A model generated the notes under the pieces. The model made no database searches and was not told where the DNA came from. It was given only the letters and a program-made list of their open reading frames with translations. Source: Codonopsis lanceolata (lineage: Eukaryota > Streptophyta > Magnoliopsida > Asterales > Campanulaceae). Taken from it: a stretch of DNA of 64,000 nt. How positions within the stretch are numbered: the stretch's first letter is position 1; every line of letters begins with the position of its first letter. The translations under genes and the position numbers were made by a program. The stretch spans positions 5,738,434-5,802,433 of the forward strand of contig CM028382.1 in assembly GCA_013146195.2 (NCBI GenBank). The letters run 5' to 3'. Below are positions 46,193 through 58,350 of the stretch, one piece after another.

Positions 46193-48107
46193 TCTATTAT
46201 ATAAAACAGATCATAAAGCTAATTACCAGACATGATCTGTTTTAACAAAGCTATCTACCGGTCAAGATTAAATCTTTTGAAAAAGCTATTTACCGGCAAG
46301 GATTGATTTTTACGAAACACATTCGACGGTCGGGATTAACTTTCATACATTTTATCGAAAACCGTTTTTTACGGTTTTGATTTATGAAAAACCGTTTTAA
46401 TTTTATCGAAAGACATTCAACCGTTTTCAGCCTCCGTCTCCTATTCAACCGTTCAACTCCGTCTCCTACTCCTACTTCAAAACAGATCACGACTCTTCAT
46501 CACGACTCCGTCTCCTACCTAAAAGATATATCAATCGAAATGAATAACAATATTTTTCAAAAATCGAAAAAATTACCTCAAAATCGAATTGGAGACGATT
46601 CTGACGACGGCTTGAGGGATGCTGAAAGAGAAGGGGAAAGGAGTCACATTCATGGATTTAAAGCGGCGACAGTGGCTTGACGATAGATCTAGAAGAAAGG
46701 GAGAGGAAGAAAAAAAAATCGACAAAGACAGAGCGACATAGCGGTGGAGGAAGTGGATGATCTCAAATCGTTGAATATAAAGGGTTTGGTTTTGCTTCAG
46801 ATAGTCTGATTTGGGTGAAGACTCTTGATTGGCGAGTATTGTTGACGGGTTGTTTTGGAGATCCTGACCGTCAGATGGAGTTTGCCAAAGTGTTGGAAAA
46901 ACATGGCATAAACAGTGTAACCCACTTTAACAAAGGGTACCATGTCGTGGAGCTTTTTGAGTTAGAAAGAGCTAAGGAGGTATTTGTGTGGCTTACCACT
47001 TTCATTTTGGCATATTTGAACATCTAGCGGATTACACATCTACAATGTGATTATGTGAAGCTTTTGACGATAGTAGTTGTTGGTCAAATGTGATGTAGAA
47101 GTTTTTGTTTATTTGAATTATTGTTATTATTAGTTATTTTTTTGGTTCCGGTAGTCTGTTTGTGTTTTTGTGTTCAATTTCTTTAATGTTTTTGGGGTTC
47201 ATCTCTTTCTGCTGGCAATTTTTTAAGTTTGTCAATCTCGCGAGGAATCCCCAAGACCAAGAGTTTTAAGTCGCCGTTGCTGGAATCAATCAAAGCAATT
47301 CGCCGTCCTCTCAGAATAAGTTTTCTCTCTGCGAGGTGTATGTCTATTTGTGTGTGTTTATTCTTAGCGTATTTGTCAGTGAAGAAACACCGGACAACCC
47401 GAACTTACAGAGAGCGAGGTGAAAAACAAGGATAGGGGCAGTTGAGAGAGGGAGGAGGACGATGAAGGAAGTCGGGTAACAGAGGAGAGAGAAGTGAAGT
47501 AGCAACCACTAAATATCTGTTTCTATTCTTGACAATGTGAGCACCAAAAAGCACCATACATTTTTGCTCCTACCGAGTGCAGATGTTTTGCAAGAGAAAT
47601 AACTAATTGACTAGATTGTGTTGTAATCTCAATTGTATAGCAAGGGATGTCTGTCTCTGCTAAGCTGTATCAATACATGGACAAAAGAAATTAGAGAAAT
47701 AAGATTTGTTAGATATGAGTAAACTAACATTGTATTACACCTACCAGAGACTTACATGTTCCTCAATAATTTATATTTATTTATTCCCAAATCCATAGAC
47801 TATTGTAGCTTGCTGCCGAATATTTGGAAAATAAGTATATTGTAGGTGTGATTCTTCTTTTTTAGTGGTAGCCTTGGAGCTGATTGTTCGCGTTACAACA
47901 GGAATATAATATGGGCTGGCACAACTTCCATATTTTTATTATTTCTATTAATAAAATATAGCAGGGTACCACCCCCGTTTCTCTAAAAAAAATATCAAAG
48001 ATAATTTTAAATTATTTATTATATTGATTTATTTGAATACTAACATCGTCCTGTACTGACATCGTCTAATACTGGCGTCGTGCCATAGGCACGGGCACAA
48101 AATCTAG
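46193..48107 (+). mobile_element. Full Helitron copy 2 (1915 bp)
   Basis: Same structure as copy 1, ending with the canonical hairpin and CTAG followed by T (48108). Small indels near 46440-46490 and 47320-47430 distinguish it from copy 1. Confidence 0.88.
46815..47027 (+). CDS. Hypothetical 70-residue ORF inside Helitron copy 2
   Basis: Protein identical to the ORF at 44492-44704. No recognised domain, and no TATA box or splice evidence apparent. It travels with the transposon; transcription is unknown. Confidence 0.35.
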   Translation: MKTLDWRVLLTGCFGDPDRQMEFAKVLEKHGINSVTHFNKGYHVVELFELERAKEVFVWLTTFILAYLNI

Positions 48108-49503
48108 TATGGTTATAAAGCGTGTTGTTTATTGTGATTTCTGGACTAGGGTTAGAGGGTAATAGTTTTGATGAAATTTGGGGATTTTTAAAAATACTTT
48201 GTATAATGAATTCGTCAACTAACAAAGTTTCTTGTTATTCCTTCCCTGAGAAAACGTAGCCTAGACCGACAACCCGATCCATCCTAAGCCGATTAAGAAA
48301 GTCCATGCCCTAGGAATGCTAAGTCATGTGAACTCTGAAGCAGGGCTGCATCTTTTCCGTTTCGGGCTGGCCTAATTCGCTTTCTCATCTCTGTATACTT
48401 TTAATGCATTGTACAATAAAATATATTACTCCCTACTCACAATGCCCGTTCTTTCTAGTCCTTGGATGATTTGAATTTTTTGACATTATTACCTTTCAAT
48501 ATATTGACCCCCCTGAAAAAAAAATTCCTTGAAGACTTTAGATTGGAAGAAGAACGTTCTACTCACCTTCATTTGCCAGTCTTATACTAAATATGTGCCC
48601 TAAGTAGCTTGTTTCCATTTTTTTCCCTCTTGAGTTAAGGTAATTGAATGGTTTTAGAATTGTTTTTGTATTGTTATTTTTTGTTTTGTTGTGGTTGTTT
48701 GTTTAAACATGATACATTGTTCTCTATGTGGTTATGTTATGTTTAGTTGTTTTAAGTCTCCGGTAAGACTGTATTACGGATCTTAATTCGCAAGACGGAG
48801 TCTTACTCTCTCACAACTCAATCCACCAATGCACAATGGATCGGGTCAAGAATAACCGTCTTACATCAAATACCCATAAGACTGTATTTTCTAAGTTTTT
48901 ACCTCGTATATGAATGAGTTTTTGGTAGTATACTAGTATAGCCTTCATGGATCACCATAGCACCTACTGTTGGTACCTTTTTATTTTTTCCCCATGTTAC
49001 TTGAGGCAAAAAGGTATATACAAAGCACTGTCTCTCTCATTTAGGTACTGTAATGCATTGCAAGATAAATTTCAATTTCTTATGGCTTTCAAACTCAGTC
49101 TTTTCATGTGTTCCTCTAGTGATTTGATTAATTCAATGATTTTTGGCAATGTTACGTATTCCCCCATGTACTGATGGTTTGATAGCGATAAATATTGCAT
49201 TTGCTCAGGCCATACTCATATTATTTAGTGTTTGTTGGTGTATTGTACTCCCTCTGTGCTTTAGACTAACATGTTTAAAGTCTCCAGTAATATGAAAACA
49301 AAAGCTTCACGTTCAAACTATTGCAACTAAAGAAACGATTAGTTCAGCACTTATTCTGGTACCCTCCAAAAAGTTGCTGCATCAGATGTGTTGAGTATTA
49401 TCATCATTTACTTGTGAATTGTTTATACGATGTTTCGGAAAATCATTGTATTCACTTGCACCAATATAAGTAAGTAACAAATATATTTGTTACAAATATA
49501 TAA
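48108..49503. other. Intergenic DNA upstream of the TRM61-like pseudogene
   Basis: AT-rich with no clear ORF or transposon end. CTAGGGTTAGAGGG at about 48148 echoes CTAGGGTTAGGGTG at 43392, on the other side of the Helitron array. If these are one duplicated host segment they were separated by it, but the match is too short to rely on. Confidence 0.4.
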
Positions 49504-49505
49504 TA

Positions 49506-49768
49506 CTCCCTTTGTACCAAAATCATTGTCCCATTTGACTTGTCACACGGATTAAGAAAAAACAATTGACTTGATTATTAATATTGGTATAATGTGTTAT
49601 TTTCTTTAAAGTCCAAGTGTATGTGGCCCATAATTACAGTATGATGAAAAAATAAAGGTAAAGTGGTAAAAGAGACGAGTTATCCTAAACAAGAAAGTTT
49701 CAATCAAAACAATTATTTTGGGATGGACAAAAAAGGAAAGCTTGACAATAATTCTGTGACGGAGGGTG
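49506..49768. mobile_element. Stowaway-type MITE (263 bp)
   Basis: Ends CTCCCTTTGTACC and GTGACGGAGGGTG with TA on both sides (49504-49505 and 49769-49770). Same family as 20940-21197. It lies about 160 bp before the first TRM61-like exon. Confidence 0.85.
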
Positions 49769-50811
49769 TATTATAACTGAATTTACGAACCATATAGAAT
49801 AAAAGTCTAGAACATTGCTTTTCATCAGATGAAGGCTTCCTCAACTGTACTTTTCTACGATCCAGCATGATCACTTCTGACAGACATGATATTGACAGGG
49901 GTTTTCGTGCTTGTATATCAAACTCCTGAGGATGTTGCCTGATCCTGAGAAAAATATTGTATTTTCGAAGTGGCATTAACGAGGGAGATTTGGTAATTGT
50001 ATATGAGAGGCATGATGTCATGAAGGCAGTTGAAGTATGTGAGAAGTTGGTTTTCCAGAACCGTTTTGGCACATTTCAACATGCATCGGTTCAAAACCCT
50101 TTGGGTCAAAGGTCTTGAGCAACAAGGGTGGATTTGTTTACTTATTAGCTCCGACTCCGAGCCGTGTGGACTCGGTTCCGAGCCACGTAACGAAATTCTC
50201 TATATTATGGACATCAGCTTTGTTATAATGTACTTGGAGATAGTTCCCGGTTGTGTGGTTCTTGAGTCGGGGACTGGAAGTGGATCTTTAACTACCTCAC
50301 TAGCGAGGGCTGTAGCTTCTACAGGACATGTTTATACTTTTGATTTCCTTGAGCAAAGAGCTGCCTCAGCTAGGTAAGATGTCAAGTACACGAATTATAT
50401 GCTCTGTTTTAACTTTTGTACTTTTATTGGTTTTCGTTTATGAAGTTTGGTCAATTTTTTATTTCAGGTAAGCTTTAAATTATTTGCTGTTCTTGTTAGG
50501 TCTTTATAAATTATTATTGTTGTTGTTCATAAGTCTGGTTGTCCAATTATCTGTCATGGGAACTTATTTTTAAAAGTCCTAAAAGAATTTCATTCGTTGA
50601 TCATGAACTTTGCTACTGATTGGTTGTCAATTTAATTTTTTTTAAAGTATGAGCTGCACTTTTATCTCAGCTGTTTGAGCCTTACTGCTTGAGGCTCTTC
50701 AATAACCTATGATTTCAGGGCACGGTAAATTACATGTAATATCCATGTCAGAGTTAGGCATGTGTGTTGACATGTGTGGACTGGACACATGAAACTAGAG
50801 TTACTAGAAAG

Positions 50812-50821
50812 ATATATATAT

Positions 50822-50917
<96 letters not shown>

Positions 50918-50998
50918 ATATGTATATACACACATATATACACATATATATGTATATACACACACATATATGTATATATATGTATGTATGTGTGTGGT
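50812..50998. repeat. (TA)n/(TATG)n microsatellite in pseudogene intron 1
   Basis: About 38 TA units (50830-50905), then mixed TATG/CACA repeats. All Tyr/Ile-rich ORFs here on both strands are artefacts of the repeat. Confidence 0.95.
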
Positions 50999-53298
50999 GT
51001 GTAGCTGTATTTACACACTATATCGCCACTTGACGCGTGTTCATGTCCAGTTTCGACAAATCATAGTGGTTAAGCCATCAACACCCGCATTATAACGATG
51101 GTGTAATTTAATGGAGCTACAAGTTTTACCTGCTCTAGCTTTATCAATCTTGTTTTCTCATAACTGGAGTTAGTGTGTGCTCGTATGCAATGTTAGGTGC
51201 TTAGGTTCAAGATAGTAGTCTGCACTCTGCTCTGTTATATGACTTCCTATTAAGTTAAACATTATTAACCAAAGTGTGTAATTGCCACTTGGTTACAGAT
51301 ATTAGTCTGCTCTACTGTGTTTCTTCCTGCTGTATGAGTATGAGTCATTATATGCACACAGGCTCGCAATTTTAAAAGATTAAATATTAAATTTCAGTTC
51401 ATCTAAACAGGGAAGATTTCAAGAGGAGGATTAACCACTTCGGCTTACGGGTTGGGGTCAGAGATATTCAGGGTGAAGGATTTCGTGAAAATTTTCATGG
51501 GTTAGCAGATTCTGTCTTCCTGGACCTACCTCAGCCTTGGTTGGCCATCCCATCTGCTGAAAAAATGTTGAAAGTAGATGGAGTATTGTGCTCTTTCTCA
51601 CCATGCATTGAGCAAGTACAATGTTCATGTGAAACTCTTAGATCAAATTTTACTGGTAAACCCTTTGGTAATCTTTATTTATTTATTTTTTTAAAGATTT
51701 CATTGGATGCTTATCTTGGAGCAGTTTTGATATGAAGTGCTTCCTTTGGTGTCTTTGAGTTACCATTCCATCCCTAGGGCTGTTTAATAAACTGAGGGAA
51801 TCGAGCTCGTTTAAAGCTCAACTCTGGGTTGGCTTGTGTTGACTTCGAATCGAGCTTGAACATGATTTTATGCTTATAACAAATTTTCAATGGGCATAGA
51901 TGCGCAGTGCCCATAAAAACCCTATTTCATTAATGGGCATAAATGGGTCCCCATAGACATAAAAAGTTACCAACGAAGTTCAGCTAACCGGTATTGCTCA
52001 TTCTCCTAACGGAAGGTGGGTATTCGAAGTTAAAATGTCAACCTCTTTAACATCGTTGTTGTTAAAACCTTATCCAAGGTTCCATTTAGTCTCACTTATC
52101 CGTTAGTGTTCAAGCCTCTTGTGAGGCATTGTTGTTGTTAAAGCCTTATCCAAAGGCCCCATTTAACTACTCACTTATCTTAACTGAGGTTGAGATTTAA
52201 GCCCTACCAAGCCTACCAGAGGCACCCCGTATTAACTACTCTCAACCGAGAGGTTTTCAAAGCCTCACCGTGAGGCACCATTTGTTCGAGCCACACCAAA
52301 GGCATCATAATATAATTGACTTTTTAAAAATAATAAAAATTTAAGGGTCGATGCTTCAAAAAAAAAAGACATAAAAAGTTAAAATGTCAACAACAAAAAC
52401 ATAAGCTGTCAATTTCACTGGGATCGCAGTAATTGTTTTTTCCTCTAGACTTTTCGTGCTCAAATCTACTCTTTCACTATTCCTCTAGGTTCCAGACCAC
52501 ATCTCACTTCCTAGATGGATTTCCCTTTGAGTGGCTCTGCCATTCTGTTTTTGAATTCTTGTGACCTTTTTCTTATTTAACGGGATTGTTGGAAGTCAAT
52601 TCACAGGATAAATGAGCAACAAAAATAATTATTCCATATATCACTGTTTTGTTGCATAAAAAGCTTTGAAAAGTTTTTCTTTTATTGTCTTTTTAAAAAT
52701 AATTATCTGAGTAGTTGAGTTTTTCGGATTATTATTAGTCATTTATTTATTATCTTAATCTTTTTTAGTATTTGTATTTTGATTGGTATATATTGATGAA
52801 ATAGTGGTGGTGAGTGGTGCTTTACATTTTAAATATTGAGAAGTAAACAAAGTTTTCCATGCATACACATGGTTGAATGGGCGCCCAAGCCCATTTGTAG
52901 CCCGCCCATTTATGCCTGTATTATTAAATGGACACTTATTCTCCGCCTATTTGTGCCCTCGCCTATATGGGCATTGCACATAGCCTCTCAGCCCCCGCCC
53001 ATTTGCCATCTCTACTTGTAAGGAGGCCAGCTCAGGTTGACTTGAATAAGCTTGGTTATTTTTTTGACTTAGCCCGAGCTCGATTAAACTTAAAGAGTTG
53101 ATCTTGAGCTTCCAAAGCGTTCTTGGTTTGGTTGCGCTCATTTACACCCTTATAGAATCATATCCTATGAAGCACCAGTACTCCAAAATGAAAGCAGTGG
53201 TGGTATTTGATATGTATATTGTATTGGATACCGATACGCTTGGGGTATGCTTGGGTGCGTATCAGATGCTTCTAAAATGTATCCATAGAAAAATAATA

Positions 53299-53889
53299 CT
53301 CCCCCCGTCCCAAAATTTTTGTCGTGCTTTCTTTTTTAGTCGGTTCCAAAATAATTGTCATGTTTGAAACTTTCGTTTTTAGGACAACACCTTTTCTCCC
53401 TCCGTTTCGAATAAATATTCCTACTTTTTATTTTGAGATGTCCCAATAAATGTTTTTATAGACTTTTTGTGTATAAATTTTCTATCATTCTTCCAAATAT
53501 ATACCCCTTCATTTAATACTACAACTGGGGAAGTTAAATAATTAATGAGAGAGAGAGAGAAAGAGTGTAATGGGTACATAATTAATAATGGGTACATAAT
53601 TAATGAGAGAAAGAATGAATGGGTATTATTGTCATGACGCATTTTACAGCTCATCATTTTTTACGTTTCTTAATCCTTGTACTTTGTCAACTAGGAATAT
53701 TTATTTGGGACGGAGGGAATACAATTTTACCCTTACTTTTTTATCCTCCTTTGATTATGAGCCACATACACATGAACATTAAAGACTAAGGATAACTACA
53801 CATTAAACCAATATTAATAATCAAATCAATTGTTTTTCCTTAATCCATGTGTCAGATCAAACAAGACAGTAATTTTGGAACGGTTGGAG
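53299..53889. mobile_element. Stowaway-type MITE interrupted by another MITE
   Basis: The outer left end is CTCCCCCCGTCCC after TA (53297-53298); the outer right end GAACGGTTGGAG precedes TA (53890-53891). The internal family sequence (CACACATTAAACCAATATTAA-like block, GTGTCAGATCAAACAAGAC) is recognisable. The inner element 53396-53718 splits it. Confidence 0.8.
53396..53718. mobile_element. MITE nested in a Stowaway MITE (323 bp)
   Basis: Ends CTCCCTCCGTTTCGAATAAA and TATTTGGGACGGAGGGA are inverted copies. Adjacent AAATATTCCTAC / CTAGGAATATTTA also mirror. The interior has a GA repeat and a duplicated GGGTACATAATTAAT. A different subfamily from its host. Confidence 0.8.
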
Positions 53890-53971
53890 TAATTCTTTTA
53901 CATGGAAACCCTTGAGGCTGCAGATATGTGACGTATAAGCAAAGGGTACAAATAGGTCAATGAAATGCGTG

Positions 53972-53980
53972 CACACACGT

Positions 53981-54062
<82 letters not shown>
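53972..54062. repeat. Compound (AC)n(AT)n(AG)n microsatellite
   Basis: Three successive dinucleotide runs in pseudogene intron 2. Confidence 0.95.
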
Positions 54063-54066
<4 letters not shown>

Positions 54067-54721
54067 AAGCCCAAAAGGAAGTTACGGAAAAGCTCTAAGA
54101 GCAAGAATCACAAGCTGAGCAAGAATCAAAAGAGCTCGGCACGAATTTTTTTTACTTAAAATTATTACGTTTGCTTGTAATGAGACTTGGTGTTCATAGA
54201 AAGGTATATAATGATCTCATATATCTTTGGTTGGTAAGTTTAGGGCGACGGTGGGTGGGATGCCCTTCTTCTTTTGTTATTTTTGGTGGGAGTGATCTAT
54301 TTTTAGATTAAAGTAACCATGTATAGATGAAATTGTAATAGAGAATTGCCGTATCATTGGCGTACATGTATCTTATATATTTGAATTTTGATGTATCCTC
54401 GCACCTGTATTGTATCACACGGGTATCCCGTATTCATATCCATGCTTCAGAGGAATCACCCCACATTGTAATTTTATGCATATTTGTTTCTACAGATATA
54501 AGAACATTTGAAAGGGAGAGATTTTGGCATCCATGCTGAAGAAGGTGGTTCCATTGGGCCCCGACCTTTGCAAGATGAGAAGGAAGTTTCAGGTTCTTCA
54601 GTGGTGATGGCTAGGCCATCCAGTGAGGCCACAGGTTATCTAACATTTGCTAGACTCAAGTGTGTCTCGCACACAAAAAATCGGTTTGGTGATCCTTTTA
54701 ATTGCATTGCAATTATAGTAT

Positions 54722-55283
54722 TGATGAGCTCGGCCCAAACTTTGGTCACGAGCCAAGCACAGGCTCCAACACGTGGTAGTCACATGCATGACAGAGACCA
54801 GGAAAGAAATTACCCAGCAGATAGCCACGAGATGATCATCGCACATCTATCCCGAGCAGAATTTCTATCACTCGGCAGAGAACAAGGCCGATTGAGCTCG
54901 GTATTAATTTCGAGATAACCTCGCCGATCCCGAGATTTTAGCCATGATTCCTTCTGCGGCCAACCCGCATTTATGGTATCGCAATTCTAAAATATCGCCG
55001 TGATCATAGCCTAACCCTGATCTTACTCCTTAAAGGCTATATATACTTCATAAAATCTCATTTGAAAGGTACGCACTATTCTATATACCGAAACCCTGTT
55101 ATTTTGCTTTGAACTAAGCTCAATACTTACTCTCACACCTGAGGGGTTTCGCGAGGCCCTGCCTTGCAATCCATCTAAGGTGTTTTCTTCTTTTGACAGG
55201 GTTTTAGGAGTTCTCACATTCAATTAAGCCCAGATATCCTATAAACCGCAAGGACCAGCCCAAGACTAGATTGTGTAGCATCA
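54722..55283 (+). repeat. 5' LTR of the Tat element (562 bp)
   Basis: Begins TGATGAGCTC and ends GTAGCATCA, inverted TGATG...CATCA tips, with the primer site three bases later. The start was chosen from these tips; without the second LTR it is a prediction. Confidence 0.7.
55037..55046 (+). promoter_or_regulatory. LTR TATA box
   Basis: CTATATATAC about two thirds into the LTR, the expected place for the U3/R boundary promoter. Confidence 0.6.
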
Positions 55284-55286
55284 GTT

Positions 55287-55303
55287 TGGTTCCGTTGCCG
55301 GGA
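55287..55303 (+). promoter_or_regulatory. Primer-binding site, Asp-type
   Basis: TGGTTCCGTTGCCGGGA resembles the TGGCGCCGTTGCCGGGGA primer site of Tat/Athila elements (tRNA-Asp), with a few changes. Confidence 0.7.
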
Positions 55304-55346
55304 ATTCGAAAAATTTCTAGTTCATTTTTCATCAACTCTTGTTAGC

Positions 55347-58300
55347 GTGGCTAAGAACGGAAAGGGACAGATTGGAGCGAGCGGAAATGTCGGCGGTGAT
55401 GTATCTGTTCAAGGAGATTGGCCCCCAATTAGTAACAGACCTGAGGGGATTCCCCAGCCTAACCAGTTTCCACGAAATGGCCTACCGCCACTAAGCGGGG
55501 TAATGACCAGATCTCAAGTGGCGGCACAACATGCACCAAATGGCGAAGCTGGTTTCGTCCCCGCAACTGATCCACCTCAACATGATTTGAGAAATCAATT
55601 GCAAAGAAGGGCCAATTAGTTGAATTACGGGATCACTGAACCAACGAAGGGAAGTCGCTCGACTTAATTCAAAGGTGCGAGCCTATCCTATTGAATGAAC
55701 AAGCTCAAAGGGCCCAAGCTCTTACTTAATCAAGCTCGATTCGAGCAAGATGTTTATTTCGAATCAACCTAGCCGCGTTGTCACCGCCCCCATAGAGGAA
55801 GCGCATTAATACCAATTGTACCCGCGGTTAGTGCTCCACACGTGGTTGAAAGGGCGCTTAGTGTTGGCGGCTGATCGATGTTTTATTTAATCTTTTTCTT
55901 TGCAAGTGGACAAGACTATTATAGAATAGTATTGGAAGCAAGGGTCGAACCACAGAGATTTGGATTTGATTATAGTAAATTTAACTAATCTATTAAAATA
56001 AAACAATTAATAACTAATGGGGTTTTTGGTTTTTATAAATTAATTTAACTAGAAAGCAATAAAATAATCTAACTAACAAAGCATGATAAATATGAGATAA
56101 ATCAAAGATTTGTAAATTGACTAGGAATTAGGATTCACTTGTATCTATTCTATTGTTTAATTCAAAATAATTATCATTCAATTTCTTGGGTTCGTTCACT
56201 AAAATAGATATGGTCTTGAACAATTGGTTCACCTCCATCCCCTAAAATTCACCCATTCCATATCCTAAGCACGTGAACCGTAATCTAGTCAGTCACCTAG
56301 ATTTATGATCTATCGTCACCTAGATCATGTAAGAACCGGTCCTAACTTATCACTCTCGTGTTTCGATAGGTCCAATTTATTGTGTTGGTGAGCCGATTAT
56401 GCGACATATGCACTTGGTCATGCAGTATCCGCATCTCTAGGCCTTTATTATTTGCGATTACATTCATTTGTTCAAAGCGAAATAATAAAGGGATTGATAA
56501 ACACCACAATCAACAAGAATTAAATGAATAAGAATTAATATAAAACAATAGATTTGATACAAGTTACCTCCAATTCCTAGATTATGGAGTTAGCTCTCCA
56601 TAATTGAAAATACAAAACCTTGAACCATTCTTGGAGAATCTTTCTTCATAGACAAAGAAAAATAATACAGAACTTCTCTCCTTTTTTCCTAACTAAAGGG
56701 ATCTATTTATACCTAATTAATCCTATATCAAGGAGGAAAAGGAGATACATTATAATTAAAATACTAAAAAGAGTTCAAATAGAATCAAAATAGGACAATG
56801 GCCGGCCCACTTCCTTTGAAAGACACGGCTGAATTGGGATTTTGAAAAGCTGATTTTCAGCTTTTGGTCTTCAAGTTTCCATCTTTTGCAGTTTGGTCCC
56901 TGAAGTTCTTCAATTCAGATAAAATGCTTATATTTTGCATAATTATTCCAAAGTCCACCGAAACTATAAAACAACACTAAAACATATATTAGACAACAAA
57001 AACCTCGAGAAATAACATAATTTAAGCTTAATAATACACAATAACTGCGTATAAAATACGATCATCGGCCACCCCTGACAAAGCCCCCTTTGGCACATCG
57101 ATCGGGTTCGGCCAGAATCGTGCGAAGCGATGGCGGCACAACGAGATGCCAATGCCATGGAAATCCATGAGGAAAGGCGGCGGGATAAACGTCGTGCTAG
57201 AGTACATAGTCGATGAGTCACGGCCGGCCAGGCGCGATCGAAATGATGAACATGGCGTTCATATCATTCTCGATCTCGCTATTCTCATCGTTCTCGGCGA
57301 ACTTCACCCGTCGCGAACACGATAGGCGAGCGGACCGCTCTGAAAGCGAACAAGACCTCGAGGGTCCCCCAGCTCAGAGCACAAGAAATTGAGGCACCTC
57401 GGCGTATAGCTCGGCCGTAGTAATTCCAACGGCACCCGGCTGACCTCGGACAATGGCCGAGGTTTTGGCAGTGTGCGGCAGCGAGAATGGATGGGTGGGA
57501 AGGCTGGTCGCCGTTACGAAAAGTGCGCTCGATCTTCGGATGGTAGTCCATTCGCGAGATTGAAAACACACCTCCGGCAGGGGTTTTCAGAATTTTGATA
57601 AATACTCGGGAAAAACCCGAGCGGGAGATTAGGCTACGATCATTTGAGGCTCGAGTCGGCTTGGTGACCCGATAATGAAGCCTTGAAAATGAAGGCATTT
57701 GCGGGGGCCATACTGAGGGTAAAGCCCGAGTTGGTTAGGGCGTTTCAGAAGGGTCTATTACGGCGTGGAAAGACTTGAAGGAGAAGTTCCTAGCGAGAAT
57801 TTGGCTCGGGGAGCTCTCCCAAAAGTCGATTCGACTCTGCAAAGTGGTTCAAGGAATTGATGAATCTTCCCATAGTTATGTGGAAAGGTTCACTAAGGTG
57901 CTCGAACAAGTTACGGGCATGGCGAAGGAGAGGTTACGCTTTGTTTTTGAACAATATGCGAAGTGGGGGCTGAGCGAGGTGGTGATGCATCCACCGGCCA
58001 CTCGGGGTGAGATGCTTGCTCGAGCACAATTGTTCGGCTTCGACGGAGGCGGATCGGAAGGGAAAAGGGAAGGAAAAGGTTGAAAATAGTTCGACACCAA
58101 GCTGCAACTCTAGCTCGGGAAATAACAATAATTTTCGGAGGCAGGAGCAGGACTTCGATTCCACTCAACGATTCGGGGGCGACATTTCACTCCCTTAAAC
58201 ACTTCAAGAGAGGAGATAATGATGCAAATAGAGAATGATCTCCCGCTCCTATCCCATGAATCAGGAGCTGCACTGTCTGAGGGATAGCACAAAATTTTGT

Positions 58301-58350
58301 GCCTACCACAACGGCGTGGGACATGTCACGGAGGAATGTTTCATCCTTAA
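55347..58350 (+). pseudogene. gag remains of the Tat element
   Basis: Starts MAKNGKGQIGASGNVGGD at 55347 and stays open for 90 codons to a stop. After the AT-rich insertion (55878-57059) broken frames resume. The capsid region is clear at 57767-58083 (WKDLKEKFLARIWLGE, IRLCKVVQGIDESSHSYVER, FTKVLEQVTGM). A knuckle-like FCAYHNGVGHVTEECFILKK follows at about 58291-58350. Several frameshifts; not functional. Confidence 0.8.
55878..57059. mobile_element. AT-rich 1.2-kb insertion in gag, solo-LTR-like
   Basis: Composition drops abruptly from GC-rich gag to AT-rich noncoding DNA and back. The borders GATCG (55873-55877) and GATCA (57060-57064) may be a 5-bp target duplication with one change. The interior contains GGTCGAACCACAGAGATTTG and no coding capacity. 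It could be a solo LTR or small non-autonomous retroelement; the ends are uncertain. Confidence 0.5.

Larger units (their letters stand above)
43467..48107 (+). mobile_element. Head-to-tail array of Helitron copies (4.64 kb)
   Basis: The 5' sequence TCTATTATATAAAACAGATC occurs four times (43467, 43852, 45817, 46193). The 3' sequence (GTGCCATAGGCACGGGCAC hairpin, AAAAT, CTNG) occurs twice (CTTG at 45813-45816, CTAG at 48104-48107). The array is short piece 43467-43851, full copy 43852-45816, short piece 45817-46192, full copy 46193-48107. All junctions are direct, without host bases. The outer borders are A before 43467 and T after 48107, as for a single Helitron insertion. Copies are nearly identical, so the amplification is recent. 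Confidence 0.88.
49932..54664 (+). pseudogene. TRM61: TRM61-like tRNA (adenine-58-N1) methyltransferase pseudogene, three exon blocks
   Basis: In eukaryotes TRM61 with TRM6 methylates A58 in the tRNA T-loop using S-adenosylmethionine. Exon 1 (49932-50373) starts MLPDPEKNI, needs a frame change to read INEGDLVIVYERHDVMKAVE, another to read PFGSKVLSNKGGFVYLLAPTP, and another to reach the SAM-binding motif VVLESGTGSGSLTTSLARAV. Its donor is AG-GTAAG. Exon 2 (51411-51655) is fully open: VRDIQGEGF, LADSVFLDLPQPWLAIPSA, LCSFSPCIEQVQ. Exon 3 (54496-54664) opens with DIRTFE, loses most of the expected middle, and resumes in another frame as VMARPSSEATGYLTFARLKC. Introns are 1.0 and 2.8 kb, the latter filled with MITEs. 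At least four frame breaks make it a pseudogene unless the assembly is poor. A Tat retroelement begins 58 bp after its end. Confidence 0.85.

Noticed and set aside
43949..46680. Multiple MKNRFNFIERHST / MICFGVVICFEV ORFs
   Set aside because: They are the two strands of the repeated Helitron 5' region; the sequence is explained by the inverted and tandem motifs there, without codon or domain support.
50707..51095. Several overlapping Tyr/Ile-rich ORFs on both strands
   Set aside because: They are translations of a TA/CA microsatellite and have no independent support.
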